Of a stretch of DNA of 27,462 bases, positions 1 to 9,728 are shown piece by piece (position 1 is the first letter of the stretch; every line of letters starts with the position of its first letter). Position numbers and translations under genes: made by a program. Under the pieces are notes generated by a model, which saw nothing but the letters and a program-made list of their open reading frames with translations, was not told the origin of the DNA and ran no database searches. This DNA is from a virus: the IMG/VR virus record IMGVR_UViG_3300013132_000210, positions 1-27,462 of that record. One strand, 5' to 3'.

Positions 1-3000
1 CAAGGTGTTCAAGGTATACAAGGTGTACAGGGTATTGTAGGTACTCCAGGTGGCTATACTGCTACATATAATTGGAATAGCACACTAACCAGTAATCCAG
101 CAGAAGGTACTATTAGATTAGATCGTAGTTGGACCAGTACAACTGCTGGTGGAATGACAATATATGTAGATGTTTTAGATGCATTAGGTCAAAATAGATA
201 TAGTTTCTTCAATGCTATCACCCAGTTTGGTACTCCTGGATCATATCATGGCGTTATAACTTTACAGCCAGATGGTAGTACAACTAGATATGCTGCTGTA
301 ATTAATAATGTAGCATATGATACTACAAATACATTCTTTACTTTAACATGTACATTTGTTGACACGCAGGGTAGTGCTCCTGCTAATAATGACAAACTTA
401 ATGTAGCGTTCCAGCCTGCTGGTCAGCAGGGTATACAAGGTGTACAAGGTGTACAGGGTGTACAAGGTATCCAAGGTGTACAAGGTATCCAAGGTGTACA
501 AGGTATCCAAGGTGTACAGGGTGGTCAAGGTGTACAGGGTGTACAAGGTATACAGGGTGTACAAGGCGTTCAAGGCGTACAGGGTGTCCAGGGTGGTCAA
601 GGTGTACAAGGTGTACAGGGCGTACAAGGTGTACAAGGTGTTCAAGGTGTACAAGGTGTTCAAGGTGTACAGGGTATACAAGGTGTACAAGGTCGTCAAG
701 GTGTACAAGGTGTACAAGGTGGTCAAGGTATACAAGGTGTACAGGGTGTTCAGGGTGTACAAGGTGTACAAGGCGTTCAAGGTGGTCAAGGTATTCAAGG
801 TGTACAGGGCGTACAAGGTGTACAGGGTGTACAAGGCGTTCAAGGTATCCAAGGATTTAGTATTCTTTGGAAAGGTACTTATTCGGCTAGTACTACATAT
901 CAATTAAATGAGGTAGTATTTTATAATGGACAAAGTTTCATTTATGTAAACACTACTCCAGCATCTGCCCAAACTCCATCAACTGGATTTGGACCAACTC
1001 TTGTAGTTAATACAACTTATTGGAACCAAATGACCAGCCAGGGTATACAAGGTCTACAAGGTGTCCAGGGTGTACAGGGCGTTCAAGGTGTACAAGGTGT
1101 CCAGGGTGTACAGGGTATTCAAGGTGTACAAGGTATCCAAGGTGTACAAGGTATCCAAGGTGGTCAGGGTATCCAAGGTGTACAGGGCGTACAGGGTGTA
1201 CAAGGTGTACAAGGTGTACAGGGTATACAAGGTGTACAAGGTCGTCAGGGTGTACAGGGTGTACAAGGTGTACAAGGAGTACAAGGTGTACAAGGAGTTC
1301 AAGGAGTCCAGGGTGTTCAAGGTATTCAAGGTTTCAGTTTAGTATGGAGAGGAACATATTCAGCATCTACTACTTACAATGCCAATGACATTGTATTCTA
1401 TAATGGACAAAGTTATATTTTTGTATATGCAACACCTACAGCAAATCAAGCACCATCAACTGGAATTGGTAGCAATCTTGTAGTTAATACCACTTATTGG
1501 AATCAAATAGCAAGTCAAGGTATTCAAGGTATTCAAGGTGTACAAGGTGTACAAGGTGTACAAGGTGTACAAGGTGTACAAGGTATACAAGGTGTACAGG
1601 GCATTCAAGGCGTACAAGGCGTACAAGGTGTACAAGGTGTGCAGGGAAGACAAGGTGTACAAGGTGTACAAGGTGTACAGGGTATACAGGGTGTACAAGG
1701 TGTACAAGGTGGTCAAGGTATACAAGGTGTACAGGGAGTTCAGGGTGTACAAGGTGTACAAGGCGTACAAGGTGTACAAGGCGTACAAGGTGTACAAGGT
1801 ATACAGGGCTTTAGTATTGTCTGGAGAGGAACATATTCTGCTGGTACAACTTATAATGCTAATGATACAGTTTTCCATAACGGTAACAGTTACATATTTG
1901 TAAATGTAACACCTACAGCAAATCAAGCACCATCAACTGGTATCGGCGCTTCATTAGTTGTAAATTCAACTTATTGGAATCAACTAACTAGCCAAGGTAT
2001 ACAGGGTATACAAGGTGTACAGGGTATACAAGGTGTACAGGGTATACAAGGGGTACAAGGTGTACAAGGGGTACAAGGTGTACAAGGTGTACAAGGCGTA
2101 CAAGGTGTACAAGGCGTACAAGGTGTACAAGGCGTACAAGGTAGTCAAGGTATTCAAGGTTCAGGCTTTAAGTGGCGTGGTGAATGGGCTCCAGGTAATC
2201 AATATGGCGTCAGTGATATGGTTATCTTTAGTGGTAGTACATATGTAAGTTTAAGTGACTATACTCCAGTAACCTTATCCAGTGTTCAGATTACTTCAAA
2301 TGGTATATCTTTTGCATCAACTACAGCACCAACAGTTGGAAGCCCTATAATTGTAACTGGTACTAATACTGGTGGTGGTAGTTTACAAAGTTATAGCACA
2401 AATAACGCTACACTAGGAACAGTATACTATGTTACTGCAAGCACATCAACAAGTGCTACACTTAGTCTAACCAAAGGTGGTGGTTCAGTTAGTAATAGTA
2501 CAGGTACACCAACAGGCTTAAGTTTCCACGTACCAAGTTATACTCCACAATTACACACTACTCAATATCAAACAGATCCAGATTTAGAGCGTTGGGAACT
2601 AACTGGTGCCCAAGGTATTCAAGGTATTCAAGGTGTACAGGGTGTACAAGGTGTACAAGGTCGTCAAGGTGTACAAGGTATACAAGGCGGACAAGGTATA
2701 CAAGGTGTACAGGGTGTACAGGGTATTCAAGGATTTAGTTTAGTTTGGAGAGGAACTTATAGTTCTGGAACAACATACTTTACTAATGATGTTGTATTCT
2801 ATGATGGCAACAGTTACATTTATAAGAATAATACTGCCGCAAGTAATCAAACTCCAGCAAGTGGTCAACCACCTGTAGTTAATACTACTTACTGGGATCA
2901 AATGACCAGTCAAGGTATACAGGGTATACAAGGTGTACAAGGTGTACAGGGTGTACAAGGCGTACAAGGCCGTCAAGGTGTACAAGGTATTCAAGGTGTA

Positions 3001-5880
3001 CAGGGTGTTCAAGGTATACAAGGTGTACAGGGTGTACAGGGTGTTCAAGGATATAGTGCAGTATGGAGAGGAACTTACAGTGCAAGTACAACATATTATG
3101 CTAATGATATAGTATTTTATGCTGGTCATAGTTTCATATATAAGAATGCTACTCCAACTTCAAATCAAACACCATCTACTGGCATAGCAGGTACGTTAGT
3201 TATTAATAGTACCTATTGGGATATGATGACCAGTCAAGGTATACAAGGTGTACAAGGCGTACAAGGTGTACAAGGCGTACAAGGTGTACAAGGTCGTCAG
3301 GGTGTACAAGGTGTCCAAGGTGTACAAGGTGTCCAAGGCGTTCAAGGCGTTCAAGGCGTTCAAGGTGTACAAGGATATAGTGCAGTATGGAGAGGAACAT
3401 ATGCTGCTGGTACAACTTATTATGCAAACGATATTGTATTCTACAATGGCAACAGTTATATCTATAAAAATGCTACACCAAGCGCAGGAGAAACTCCATC
3501 AACCGGATTTGGTCCAACTCTTGTAGTTAACGATACTTATTGGAACCAAATGACTAGTCAAGGTATACAAGGTGTACAGGGCGTACAAGGTGTACAGGGC
3601 GTACAAGGTGTACAAGGTCGTCAGGGTGTACAAGGTGTCCAAGGTGTACAAGGTGTCCAAGGCGTTCAAGGCGTTCAAGGTGTTCAAGGTGTACAAGGAT
3701 ATAGTGCAGTATGGAGAGGAACATATGCTGCTGGTACAACTTATTATGCTAATGATATAGTATTCCATAATGGAAACAGTTTTATCTATATTAATCTGAC
3801 TGCTAGTTCAGGAAATGCTCCTTCAACTGGTGTAGGCCAGAGTCTAGTAGTTAATACAACTTATTGGAACCAAATGACCAGCCAAGGTATACAAGGTATA
3901 CAAGGTGTACAAGGTGTACAAGGTGTACAAGGTGTACAAGGTGTACAGGGTGGACAAGGTGTACAAGGCGTACAGGGTGTACAGGGTGTACAAGGCGTAC
4001 AAGGTGTACAAGGTGTACAGGGTGTACAAGGTGGTCAGGGTGTACAAGGTGTTCAGGGCGTACAAGGTATACAGGGTGTACAAGGTATACAGGGTGTACA
4101 AGGACGTCAAGGTGTACAAGGTGTACAAGGTGTACAAGGTGTTCAGGGTATCCAAGGTGTACAAGGTGTACAAGGTGTACAAGGTGTACAAGGTGTACAA
4201 GGTGTACAGGGTGGACAAGGTGTACAGGGTGTACAAGGTGTACAAGGTGTACAAGGTTTTGGAGTAACATGGAGAGGAACTTGGAGTACCAGTACTGCAT
4301 ATGCTCAGAATGATCTAGTATTTTATCAAGGTACTACTTATATTTGTGTAACTGCTCATACTAGTGCTGCTACTGCTACTACCGGTCTAACTGGTACACC
4401 AAATCAATCTGCTTATTGGGGTCAAATGAGCAGTCAAGGTATACAGGGTGTACAAGGTGTTCAGGGTGTACAAGGTGTACAGGGCGTACAAGGCGGTCAG
4501 GGTGTACAAGGTGTTCAGGGCGTACAAGGTGTCCAAGGCGTACAAGGTGTACAGGGCGTACAAGGACGTCAAGGTGTCCAAGGCGTACAAGGTGGTCAAG
4601 GTGTCCAAGGTGTCCAAGGTGTCCAAGGTATACAAGGTGTCCAAGGTGTTCAAGGCGTACAAGGTGGTCAAGGTGTTCAAGGCGTACAGGGTGTACAGGG
4701 TGTACAGGGAGTTCAAGGTATACAAGGTGTACAAGGACGTCAAGGTGTACAAGGTGGTCAAGGTGTTCAAGGCGTACAGGGTGTACAGGGTGTACAGGGT
4801 GTACAAGGTGTACAGGGCGTACAAGGTGTACAGGGCGTACAAGGTGGTCAAGGCGTACAAGGTGTACAGGGCGGACAGGGTATACAAGGCGTACAAGGTG
4901 TTCAAGGTGTACAAGGCGTTCAAGGTGTACAAGGCGTACAGGGTGTACAAGGCGTACAGGGTGTACAAGGATTAGGGGTAACTTGGAAAGGTACATGGAC
5001 TAATGCAACAGCATATGCAGTTAATGATATGGTGTTTTATAATGGTACTAGCTATGTTTGTATAACTGCTCATACAAGTAATAATAATCCACCACCAAGT
5101 GCTAATTGGAATCAAATTAGTAGTCAAGGTATACAGGGTGTACAAGGTGTACAAGGCGTACAAGGTGTACAAGGTGTACAAGGTGTACAAGGTGGTCAAG
5201 GTGTACAGGGTGTACAGGGTGTACAAGGTGGTCAAGGTGTACAGGGTGTACAAGGTGGTCAAGGTGTACAGGGTGTACAAGGTGTACAAGGCGTTCAAGG
5301 TGTACAAGGTGGTCAAGGTGTACAAGGTCGTCAGGGTGTACAGGGTGTACAGGGTGGACAGGGTGTACAAGGTGTACAGGGTGTACAGGGTGTACAAGGA
5401 CAACAAGGTACTCAAGGTGGTCAAGGTATACAAGGCGTTCAAGGTATACAGGGTGTACAAGGTGTACAAGGTGGTCAAGGTATACAAGGATTCCAAGGAT
5501 TCCAAGGATTCCAAGGATTCCAAGGATTTACAGGTGCTCAGGGTGTACAAGGCTTCCAAGGATTTACAGGTGCTCAGGGCGTACAAGGTACACAGGGTAC
5601 AACAGGTAGTCAGGGTACAACAGGTAGTCAAGGTACAACAGGTGCCACAGGAAATACTGGTACACAGGGTACAACAGGTTCCACAGGTGACACAGGATTA
5701 CAAGGCTTACCAGGACCACAAGGTGCTACAGGTGCAACTGGTTCAACTGGTACACAAGGTTCACAAGGTCCACAAGGTACAGACGGAACATTAGGAACAT
5801 TAAGTTTAGCAGCGTTCAAGTCAGCAGTAGCATCAGCAACAGATTTTGCAGACTTCCAGAATATAGTAGCAAATATGTAA
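1..5880 (+). CDS. Giant collagen-like modular tail fibre protein (5' end outside window)
   Basis: The reading frame is open from base 1, with Gly-X-Gln triplets before the first in-frame ATG at 154, so the gene begins upstream; 1959 codons are visible. Codons 16-140 form a non-repetitive beta-rich module. Eleven blocks of Gly-Val-Gln-type triplets follow, separated by ten modules starting at 853, 1330, 1807, 2158, 2731, 3049, 3373, 3697, 4255 and 4969. Each module has W(R/K)GTY, then a TTY..ND.VFY.G.SY core and usually a closing TYW. This Trp/Tyr pattern resembles CBM5/12 (chitin-binding type 3) domains, so glycan binding is a reasonable inference. Module 4 carries an extra insert of about 90 residues. 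The C-terminus shifts to GFQ, then Thr/Ser/Pro-containing triplets, and ends in a short non-collagen tail. It is probably a trimeric host-recognition fibre or whisker. The triplet pattern and modules are seen directly; the virion role is inferred from the neighbouring tail genes. Confidence 0.85.
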   Translation, partial: QGVQGIQGVQGIVGTPGGYTATYNWNSTLTSNPAEGTIRLDRSWTSTTAGGMTIYVDVLDALGQNRYSFFNAITQFGTPGSYHGVITLQPDGSTTRYAAVINNVAYDTTNTFFTLTCTFVDTQGSAPANNDKLNVAFQPAGQQGIQGVQGVQGVQGIQGVQGIQGVQGIQGVQGGQGVQGVQGIQGVQGVQGVQGVQGGQGVQGVQGVQGVQGVQGVQGVQGVQGIQGVQGRQGVQGVQGGQGIQGVQGVQGVQGVQGVQGGQGIQGVQGVQGVQGVQGVQGIQGFSILWKGTYSASTTYQLNEVVFYNGQSFIYVNTTPASAQTPSTGFGPTLVVNTTYWNQMTSQGIQGLQGVQGVQGVQGVQGVQGVQGIQGVQGIQGVQGIQGGQGIQGVQGVQGVQGVQGVQGIQGVQGRQGVQGVQGVQGVQGVQGVQGVQGVQGIQGFSLVWRGTYSASTTYNANDIVFYNGQSYIFVYATPTANQAPSTGIGSNLVVNTTYWNQIASQGIQGIQGVQGVQGVQGVQGVQGIQGVQGIQGVQGVQGVQGVQGRQGVQGVQGVQGIQGVQGVQGGQGIQGVQGVQGVQGVQGVQGVQGVQGVQGIQGFSIVWRGTYSAGTTYNANDTVFHNGNSYIFVNVTPTANQAPSTGIGASLVVNSTYWNQLTSQGIQGIQGVQGIQGVQGIQGVQGVQGVQGVQGVQGVQGVQGVQGVQGVQGSQGIQGSGFKWRGEWAPGNQYGVSDMVIFSGSTYVSLSDYTPVTLSSVQITSNGISFASTTAPTVGSPIIVTGTNTGGGSLQSYSTNNATLGTVYYVTASTSTSATLSLTKGGGSVSNSTGTPTGLSFHVPSYTPQLHTTQYQTDPDLERWELTGAQGIQGIQGVQGVQGVQGRQGVQGIQGGQGIQGVQGVQGIQGFSLVWRGTYSSGTTYFTNDVVFYDGNSYIYKNNTAASNQTPASGQPPVVNTTYWDQMTSQGIQGIQGVQGVQGVQGVQGRQGVQGIQGVQGVQGIQGVQGVQGVQGYSAVWRGTYSASTTYYANDIVFYAGHSFIYKNATPTSNQTPSTGIAGTLVINSTYWDMMTSQGIQGVQGVQGVQGVQGVQGRQGVQGVQGVQGVQGVQGVQGVQGVQGYSAVWRGTYAAGTTYYANDIVFYNGNSYIYKNATPSAGETPSTGFGPTLVVNDTYWNQMTSQGIQGVQGVQGVQGVQGVQGRQGVQGVQGVQGVQGVQGVQGVQGVQGYSAVWRGTYAAGTTYYANDIVFHNGNSFIYINLTASSGNAPSTGVGQSLVVNTTYWNQMTSQGIQGIQGVQGVQGVQGVQGVQGGQGVQGVQGVQGVQGVQGVQGVQGVQGGQGVQGVQGVQGIQGVQGIQGVQGRQGVQGVQGVQGVQGIQGVQGVQGVQGVQGVQGVQGGQGVQGVQGVQGVQGFGVTWRGTWSTSTAYAQNDLVFYQGTTYICVTAHTSAATATTGLTGTPNQSAYWGQMSSQGIQGVQGVQGVQGVQGVQGGQGVQGVQGVQGVQGVQGVQGVQGRQGVQGVQGGQGVQGVQGVQGIQGVQGVQGVQGGQGVQGVQGVQGVQGVQGIQGVQGRQGVQGGQGVQGVQGVQGVQGVQGVQGVQGVQGVQGGQGVQGVQGGQGIQGVQGVQGVQGVQGVQGVQGVQGVQGVQGLGVTWKGTWTNATAYAVNDMVFYNGTSYVCITAHTSNNNPPPSANWNQISSQGIQGVQGVQGVQGVQGVQGVQGGQGVQGVQGVQGGQGVQGVQGGQGVQGVQGVQGVQGVQGGQGVQGRQGVQGVQGGQGVQGVQGVQGVQGQQGTQGGQGIQGVQGIQGVQGVQGGQGIQGFQGFQGFQGFQGFTGAQGVQGFQGFTGAQGVQGTQGTTGSQGTTGSQGTTGATGNTGTQGTTGSTGDTGLQGLPGPQGATGATGSTGTQGSQGPQGTDGTLGTLSLAAFKSAVASATDFADFQNIVANM
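853..1995 (+). repeat. 477-bp higher-order repeat (module plus collagen block)
   Basis: Modules 1, 2 and 3 start at 853, 1330 and 1807, exactly 477 bp apart. Each unit is a 189-bp W(R/K)GTY module followed by a 288-bp Gly-X-Gln block; the third unit is followed by a shorter 162-bp block. The exact spacing suggests duplication of a whole module-plus-spacer unit. The module sequences have since diverged. Confidence 0.85.
3049..3885 (+). repeat. 324-bp higher-order repeat (module plus collagen block)
   Basis: Modules 6, 7 and 8 start at 3049, 3373 and 3697, exactly 324 bp apart. Each has a 189-bp module; the first two are followed by 135-bp collagen blocks whose single Arg codon keeps the same phase (2971, 3295 and 3619 in the blocks before each module). 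Modules 7 and 8 are very similar at the DNA level, which points to a recent tandem duplication. Confidence 0.87.
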
Positions 5881-5893
5881 GGGATAATGAGTA

Positions 5894-8800
5894 ATGCCAA
5901 TTAATTTAGATCAGACGGGCCCAGCACATTTATTAAGCACCGATGAAGATGGTCTGATCCTTAACGGCAGTCCAGTCATCTCAAAGAGCATTCATGTAAG
6001 TGACATTGAACCTAAAGATTGGTTTGGTGAAACTAACAAAAAATTATTATGGTTGGACACAGGAGTAGTTGGAACTAGTGTATTTCCTCTAGGTGGTGCA
6101 GCAAATTATATCCTACGCACTGATGGAAATGGCACAGTAAGTTGGATTCCACCTAGTAGCATAGATGCTACTAAGTTTCATTACTTAATTAGCACTGATA
6201 ATGCTAATAGTCCTGCTCCTACAACAGGTCGTATTAAGTTTATTAGAGCATTTGGTGCTGATATGAGCACTACTACCAGTTTGGCATTGAGTGGCACTGA
6301 TAAATCTGGTAACGATATAAGTGATTTTATCAATAGTCTTAGTGATTATGGTAATGTTAATCGCAGAGGCTTCATTAAAATTGAAAAAGAGAATGATCCA
6401 AACTTTTTTCAGATATATTCATTTAGTACTATAACAGATAATACTGGTTGGTTCAATTTAACAGTCACCTCAGTGAGGGTGGATTTAGGTGATGAAAACT
6501 TTACCAACAATGATCCAGTCAGTATCACATTTACACCAAGTGGTCCAGAAGCAATAACACAGGATTTATCTAATTATCTAACATTAGATGGTACTCAAAC
6601 TACAATATTAAAAACATTAAGTAAGCCACTAATAAAAGAACCTTCATTAATTGATAATAGTTTTAGTTTACAAGGTATGGATATTGGTAGTAATGGTGTT
6701 ATAACTTGTGATTCATTTGATTTAAGTAGTGTTAATATCGGTTCATCAGGTTTAATAGTGTGTTCAGCCAGTAATTTTAATATTGGTGATAGGATTTATG
6801 TAAGTGGGGCCAATACAGGAACTGGATCTATAGATAATTACAACGATTTAGGGACTTTATATTATATAATAGGTACAAATGGTACCACTGAGTTTGTAAT
6901 AAGTGAAACCTTTGATGGGTCCTACGTCAATACTACAGTTGGTTCAGTAACTGGAGCAATAACTTTTACCCGAGTAGTATTCAATGTACACGATGCAGTT
7001 AGGATCAGTGGGTCAAATAGTGGAACTGGTCTTATTTCTGGTTATAATACTAGCGGTACTGTATATTATATCACAGCAACTAATGGTAGAGATACATTTA
7101 CTCTAAGCCAAATCATGGGTGGTACTCCCATTTCAACCACTGCTGGTACTGTTCTTGGTGCTATGACCTTTGTGAGTAATGTCGGTACCACTATTACTTT
7201 CGAAGATTCAGATTTATCAAATGTATTTAAAACTAGATTAAGTGTTGTAAGTTCTAGTGATAATCAAAAAATATTACTTCCTGATCATACAACTACGCTT
7301 GTAGGTATAGATACTACGCAAACACTATCTAATAAGACTATAATTGAACCAGTTATTAAAGATCCAGATATTGAATTGACATGGACTGGCGTTAATGCTG
7401 CTACAAATATTACGATATCTAGTAGTTTAGCCACAGATTTTAATACTAGGATTGGTACCACTGCTAATAATCAATATAGCTGGACTACTAATTTGTACTA
7501 TGATGGTACACAATGGTTAAAAGATGACAATCTTAGAGGAGCATGGCGTCTAAATCAAATTGCTTTAATTACAGATGCTCAAAGTGAAGTGGCGTTAACT
7601 TATGCTCCTGTAGGTAGTAACAATGTAGAAGATAGATTAAGAATTAGAGGTGATGGTCGTGTATTATTAGAAGGCAATGTACCTAGCACAGACATTAGTA
7701 CAGGTACTTTAATTGTTACTGGCGGTGTTGGAATTAGTGCCGATGTTAATATCGGCGGTGATACTAGTATAACTGGAATACTTGAAGCAGGAGCAGTTGA
7801 AAGTACACCGATAGGTTTATCATTCAGATCAACTGGCGCATTTACTACTCTGGCAGCAAATGGTATACTGCAAGTAACTGATGCTACAGCCAGTACAAGT
7901 AAAACAACTGGAGCAGCAGTTATTACTGGAGGACTTGGTGTAGGTGGTGCTGCTTATGTAAATGGTCCTGTGTACATAAATGATATAGATCCATTAGACG
8001 AAACAGAACTAACAGGGTATAGTTTAGTAGTTCAAAATCCACAAGCTAAAGTGAGAGTAGGTCCTAATTATACTGCTGGTGCTGTAGATTATATTGACTT
8101 AATAACACAAACTGACAATCCAAACATATCAACAACCAGTGATAATTTTACACTGGATAATTTACAGAGTGGCGGAAATATAACATTAACAGCTACAGAT
8201 GCTAGTGTAATTATTAATGAAGTTACAGTGGCTTCTGATAAAGTTACAGGTGCTTTAAAAGTAGCAGGCGGTATTGGAGTTGAACTAGATATTCATGCAG
8301 ATGATATATATGTTTATGGACAATCTGGTCTAAACGATATAGCCAGTCAAGTTGTTTCATTGGCTGCTGCTCAAACATTAACAAATAAAACATTAAACGC
8401 ACCTACTATTGATGATGTAGTATTAACAGGCACAGTAAGCGCAAATAATTCTACTGGTATAGCAGGACAATTGTTAGCAAGTACAGGTACTGGTATAGAA
8501 TGGATTAATCCTGTTGACTTTACTGCGGTAATTTATCCAAAAGTAGCAGATCAAAATATTAATCCTTCTGGTGACGTCAGTTGGAGTGCTACACCAACAC
8601 TGAGTTTAGGTGTAAGTTTTGGTACTATGGCTTCTAATGGTGTGTTTACTTTTAGTGTTACTGGCACATATCTAGTAGTGTTGAACTATAGTTTAACTGA
8701 TATTAACGGGGGAAGTACTTATCCTGCTACAGATTTTTGGTTGAAGAAGAATAATGTTAATGATGTTAAGTATGGTCAGATATTAACCAATAGTAGTCGA

Positions 8801-8929
8801 AGAGGCAGCGTATCTGAAATTATAAGTTTTGCTACTAATGATACTTTGATTTGGTTCATGAACAGTGTAATGAGAGTAAATGGTGGGTCTGCAACAGGTA
8901 GTAGATTGACTATCATTAGACTATCTTGA
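5894..8929 (+). CDS. Tail fibre-like structural protein with C1q/TNF-like C-terminus
   Basis: This 1011-residue protein starts 13 bases after the collagen-like fibre stop; the upstream TAAGGG gives only a weak ribosome site. The N-terminus is a typical phage-fibre start, containing LLWLDTG near residue 50. Residues about 293-427 hold two copies of a beta-rich module (core G.I.VSG.NTGTG, then GT.YYI). LSNKT at 478 and LTNKT at 829 are motifs common in phage fibres. Three repeats with a TGGVGI/TGGLGV/AGGIGV core near residues 606, 675 and 788 suggest a beta-helical or trimeric shaft. Residues about 876-1011 look like a C1q/TNF jelly roll: GVFTFSVTGTYLV, then a WLKKN strand and a final GSRLTIIRLS strand. 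It is probably a receptor-binding or accessory fibre. It could instead be a baseplate-attached protein; the exact T4 equivalent is not recognisable. Confidence 0.75.
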   Translation: MPINLDQTGPAHLLSTDEDGLILNGSPVISKSIHVSDIEPKDWFGETNKKLLWLDTGVVGTSVFPLGGAANYILRTDGNGTVSWIPPSSIDATKFHYLISTDNANSPAPTTGRIKFIRAFGADMSTTTSLALSGTDKSGNDISDFINSLSDYGNVNRRGFIKIEKENDPNFFQIYSFSTITDNTGWFNLTVTSVRVDLGDENFTNNDPVSITFTPSGPEAITQDLSNYLTLDGTQTTILKTLSKPLIKEPSLIDNSFSLQGMDIGSNGVITCDSFDLSSVNIGSSGLIVCSASNFNIGDRIYVSGANTGTGSIDNYNDLGTLYYIIGTNGTTEFVISETFDGSYVNTTVGSVTGAITFTRVVFNVHDAVRISGSNSGTGLISGYNTSGTVYYITATNGRDTFTLSQIMGGTPISTTAGTVLGAMTFVSNVGTTITFEDSDLSNVFKTRLSVVSSSDNQKILLPDHTTTLVGIDTTQTLSNKTIIEPVIKDPDIELTWTGVNAATNITISSSLATDFNTRIGTTANNQYSWTTNLYYDGTQWLKDDNLRGAWRLNQIALITDAQSEVALTYAPVGSNNVEDRLRIRGDGRVLLEGNVPSTDISTGTLIVTGGVGISADVNIGGDTSITGILEAGAVESTPIGLSFRSTGAFTTLAANGILQVTDATASTSKTTGAAVITGGLGVGGAAYVNGPVYINDIDPLDETELTGYSLVVQNPQAKVRVGPNYTAGAVDYIDLITQTDNPNISTTSDNFTLDNLQSGGNITLTATDASVIINEVTVASDKVTGALKVAGGIGVELDIHADDIYVYGQSGLNDIASQVVSLAAAQTLTNKTLNAPTIDDVVLTGTVSANNSTGIAGQLLASTGTGIEWINPVDFTAVIYPKVADQNINPSGDVSWSATPTLSLGVSFGTMASNGVFTFSVTGTYLVVLNYSLTDINGGSTYPATDFWLKKNNVNDVKYGQILTNSSRRGSVSEIISFATNDTLIWFMNSVMRVNGGSATGSRLTIIRLS

Positions 8930-8931
8930 TA

Positions 8932-8959
8932 TTGACAAAATAAAAAAAATCTATATAAT
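8932..8959 (+). promoter_or_regulatory. Near-consensus sigma70-type promoter for sugar-modification cassette
   Basis: TTGACA (8932-8937) and TATAAT (8954-8959) are perfect -35 and -10 hexamers 16 bp apart, in the gap just after the fibre stop codon. Transcription would begin near 8966, giving a leader of about 16 nt before the ATG at 8982. No Shine-Dalgarno sequence is visible in that leader. Confidence 0.8.
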
Positions 8960-8981
8960 ACTAGCATAGATAACTACAACT

Positions 8982-9728
8982 ATGCAAGACTTAGGATTAT
9001 ATTGCCTGTGTTATGTGGGCCGAGAACCAAAAAAACATCAATATGACCAACACAATGTTATGTGCGGGTCGATTAATTATGATTACACTGATATTGTAAA
9101 TATGCAACGTCGTGGATTTATAATGGATCATATTGGTCAAGAGCACATTAGTCATATGAATAATGATTTTGGAAGTTTGACAGGTCTTTATTGGGTCTGG
9201 AAAAACACGGATCATCCATACAAAGGCACTAATCAATATAGGATATATTGGGATGAGGATTTTAAGTTAAGGCCAAATAGAGTTTATGTTCCTGAATCTA
9301 AAGATATTGTTACTGCTATAAAAGGTTTTGCTCCTCATGTGGATAACGTATATGATCATTTTAGTCATTGCCATAATCATTTAGGTTGGCAATTACTTTA
9401 TGGATTAGCAGGAGATAGAAAGATACCTATAACTTTTGATATGATAGATCAGTTAAGAACTTATAAGTATCTTATTCCTTTTCATATGTTTATTGCTGAA
9501 GGAAATCTTTTTAATAAGATTTGTGAAATATTATTTCAAGTTTTGTTTGAGTTTCACAATCAGTATTCTTCAATATTACCTGAGATATATAGGCGCAATC
9601 AACAAGTTAGATTCTATGATTTTTTTGCAGAAAGAATTTTACACTTAATTTTGTCAAACAATTACTATTTTTTAGGTAGTGTTGATGTAGTACATTTAAA
9701 TATTTTGGATATAGACCATCATGCTTGA
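8982..9728 (+). CDS. DUF4422-type glycosyltransferase
   Basis: This 248-residue protein shows the layout of DUF4422 proteins, found in capsular and lipopolysaccharide synthesis clusters. SLTGLYWVWKN (residues 65-75) is followed by a K-G-x-x-QYR segment (81-87), matching the family's hallmark 'YW.WKN ... G..HYRR' in slightly altered form. Near the C-terminus, FHMFIAEGNLF and a later FFAERILHL segment match the family's second conserved block. It probably transfers a sugar in the cytoplasm; donor and acceptor cannot be read from sequence. It is first in a three-gene plus-strand unit behind a strong sigma70-like promoter, and its last 8 bases overlap the next gene, which suggests translational coupling. 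It is out of place in a late structural region, so it is probably an acquired accessory gene. Confidence 0.75.
   Translation: MQDLGLYCLCYVGREPKKHQYDQHNVMCGSINYDYTDIVNMQRRGFIMDHIGQEHISHMNNDFGSLTGLYWVWKNTDHPYKGTNQYRIYWDEDFKLRPNRVYVPESKDIVTAIKGFAPHVDNVYDHFSHCHNHLGWQLLYGLAGDRKIPITFDMIDQLRTYKYLIPFHMFIAEGNLFNKICEILFQVLFEFHNQYSSILPEIYRRNQQVRFYDFFAERILHLILSNNYYFLGSVDVVHLNILDIDHHA

Larger units (their letters stand above)
421..5526 (+). repeat. 9-bp GGTGTACAA-type short repeats encoding Gly-Val-Gln
   Basis: The collagen-like blocks are built from degenerate copies of GGTGTACAA (also GGTATACAA, GGTGTTCAA, GGTGGTCAA and GGCGTACAA). Block lengths are multiples of 9 bp. The unit contains the palindrome TGTACA and has no stop codon in any of the six frames, so long spurious ORFs appear on both strands here. 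Four tandem copies of GGATTCCAA-type units lie near 5488-5526. Confidence 0.92.

Noticed and set aside
421-5526. CRISPR-like or satellite DNA array
   Set aside because: The short repeats stay in frame with one coding sequence, vary at synonymous positions, and have no unique spacers of even length.
343-5794. Many long ORFs on both strands inside the collagen-like region (LYT-, VYK-, CTR- and VHL-type repeats)
   Set aside because: They are other-frame readings of the stop-free GGTGTACAA repeat. They cross module boundaries without any domain, lack ribosome sites, and conflict with the coherent Gly-X-Gln frame.
5881-5904. Alternative start of the second fibre gene at the ATG at 5887
   Set aside because: That frame meets a stop after five codons. 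Only the ATG at 5894 opens the long frame.
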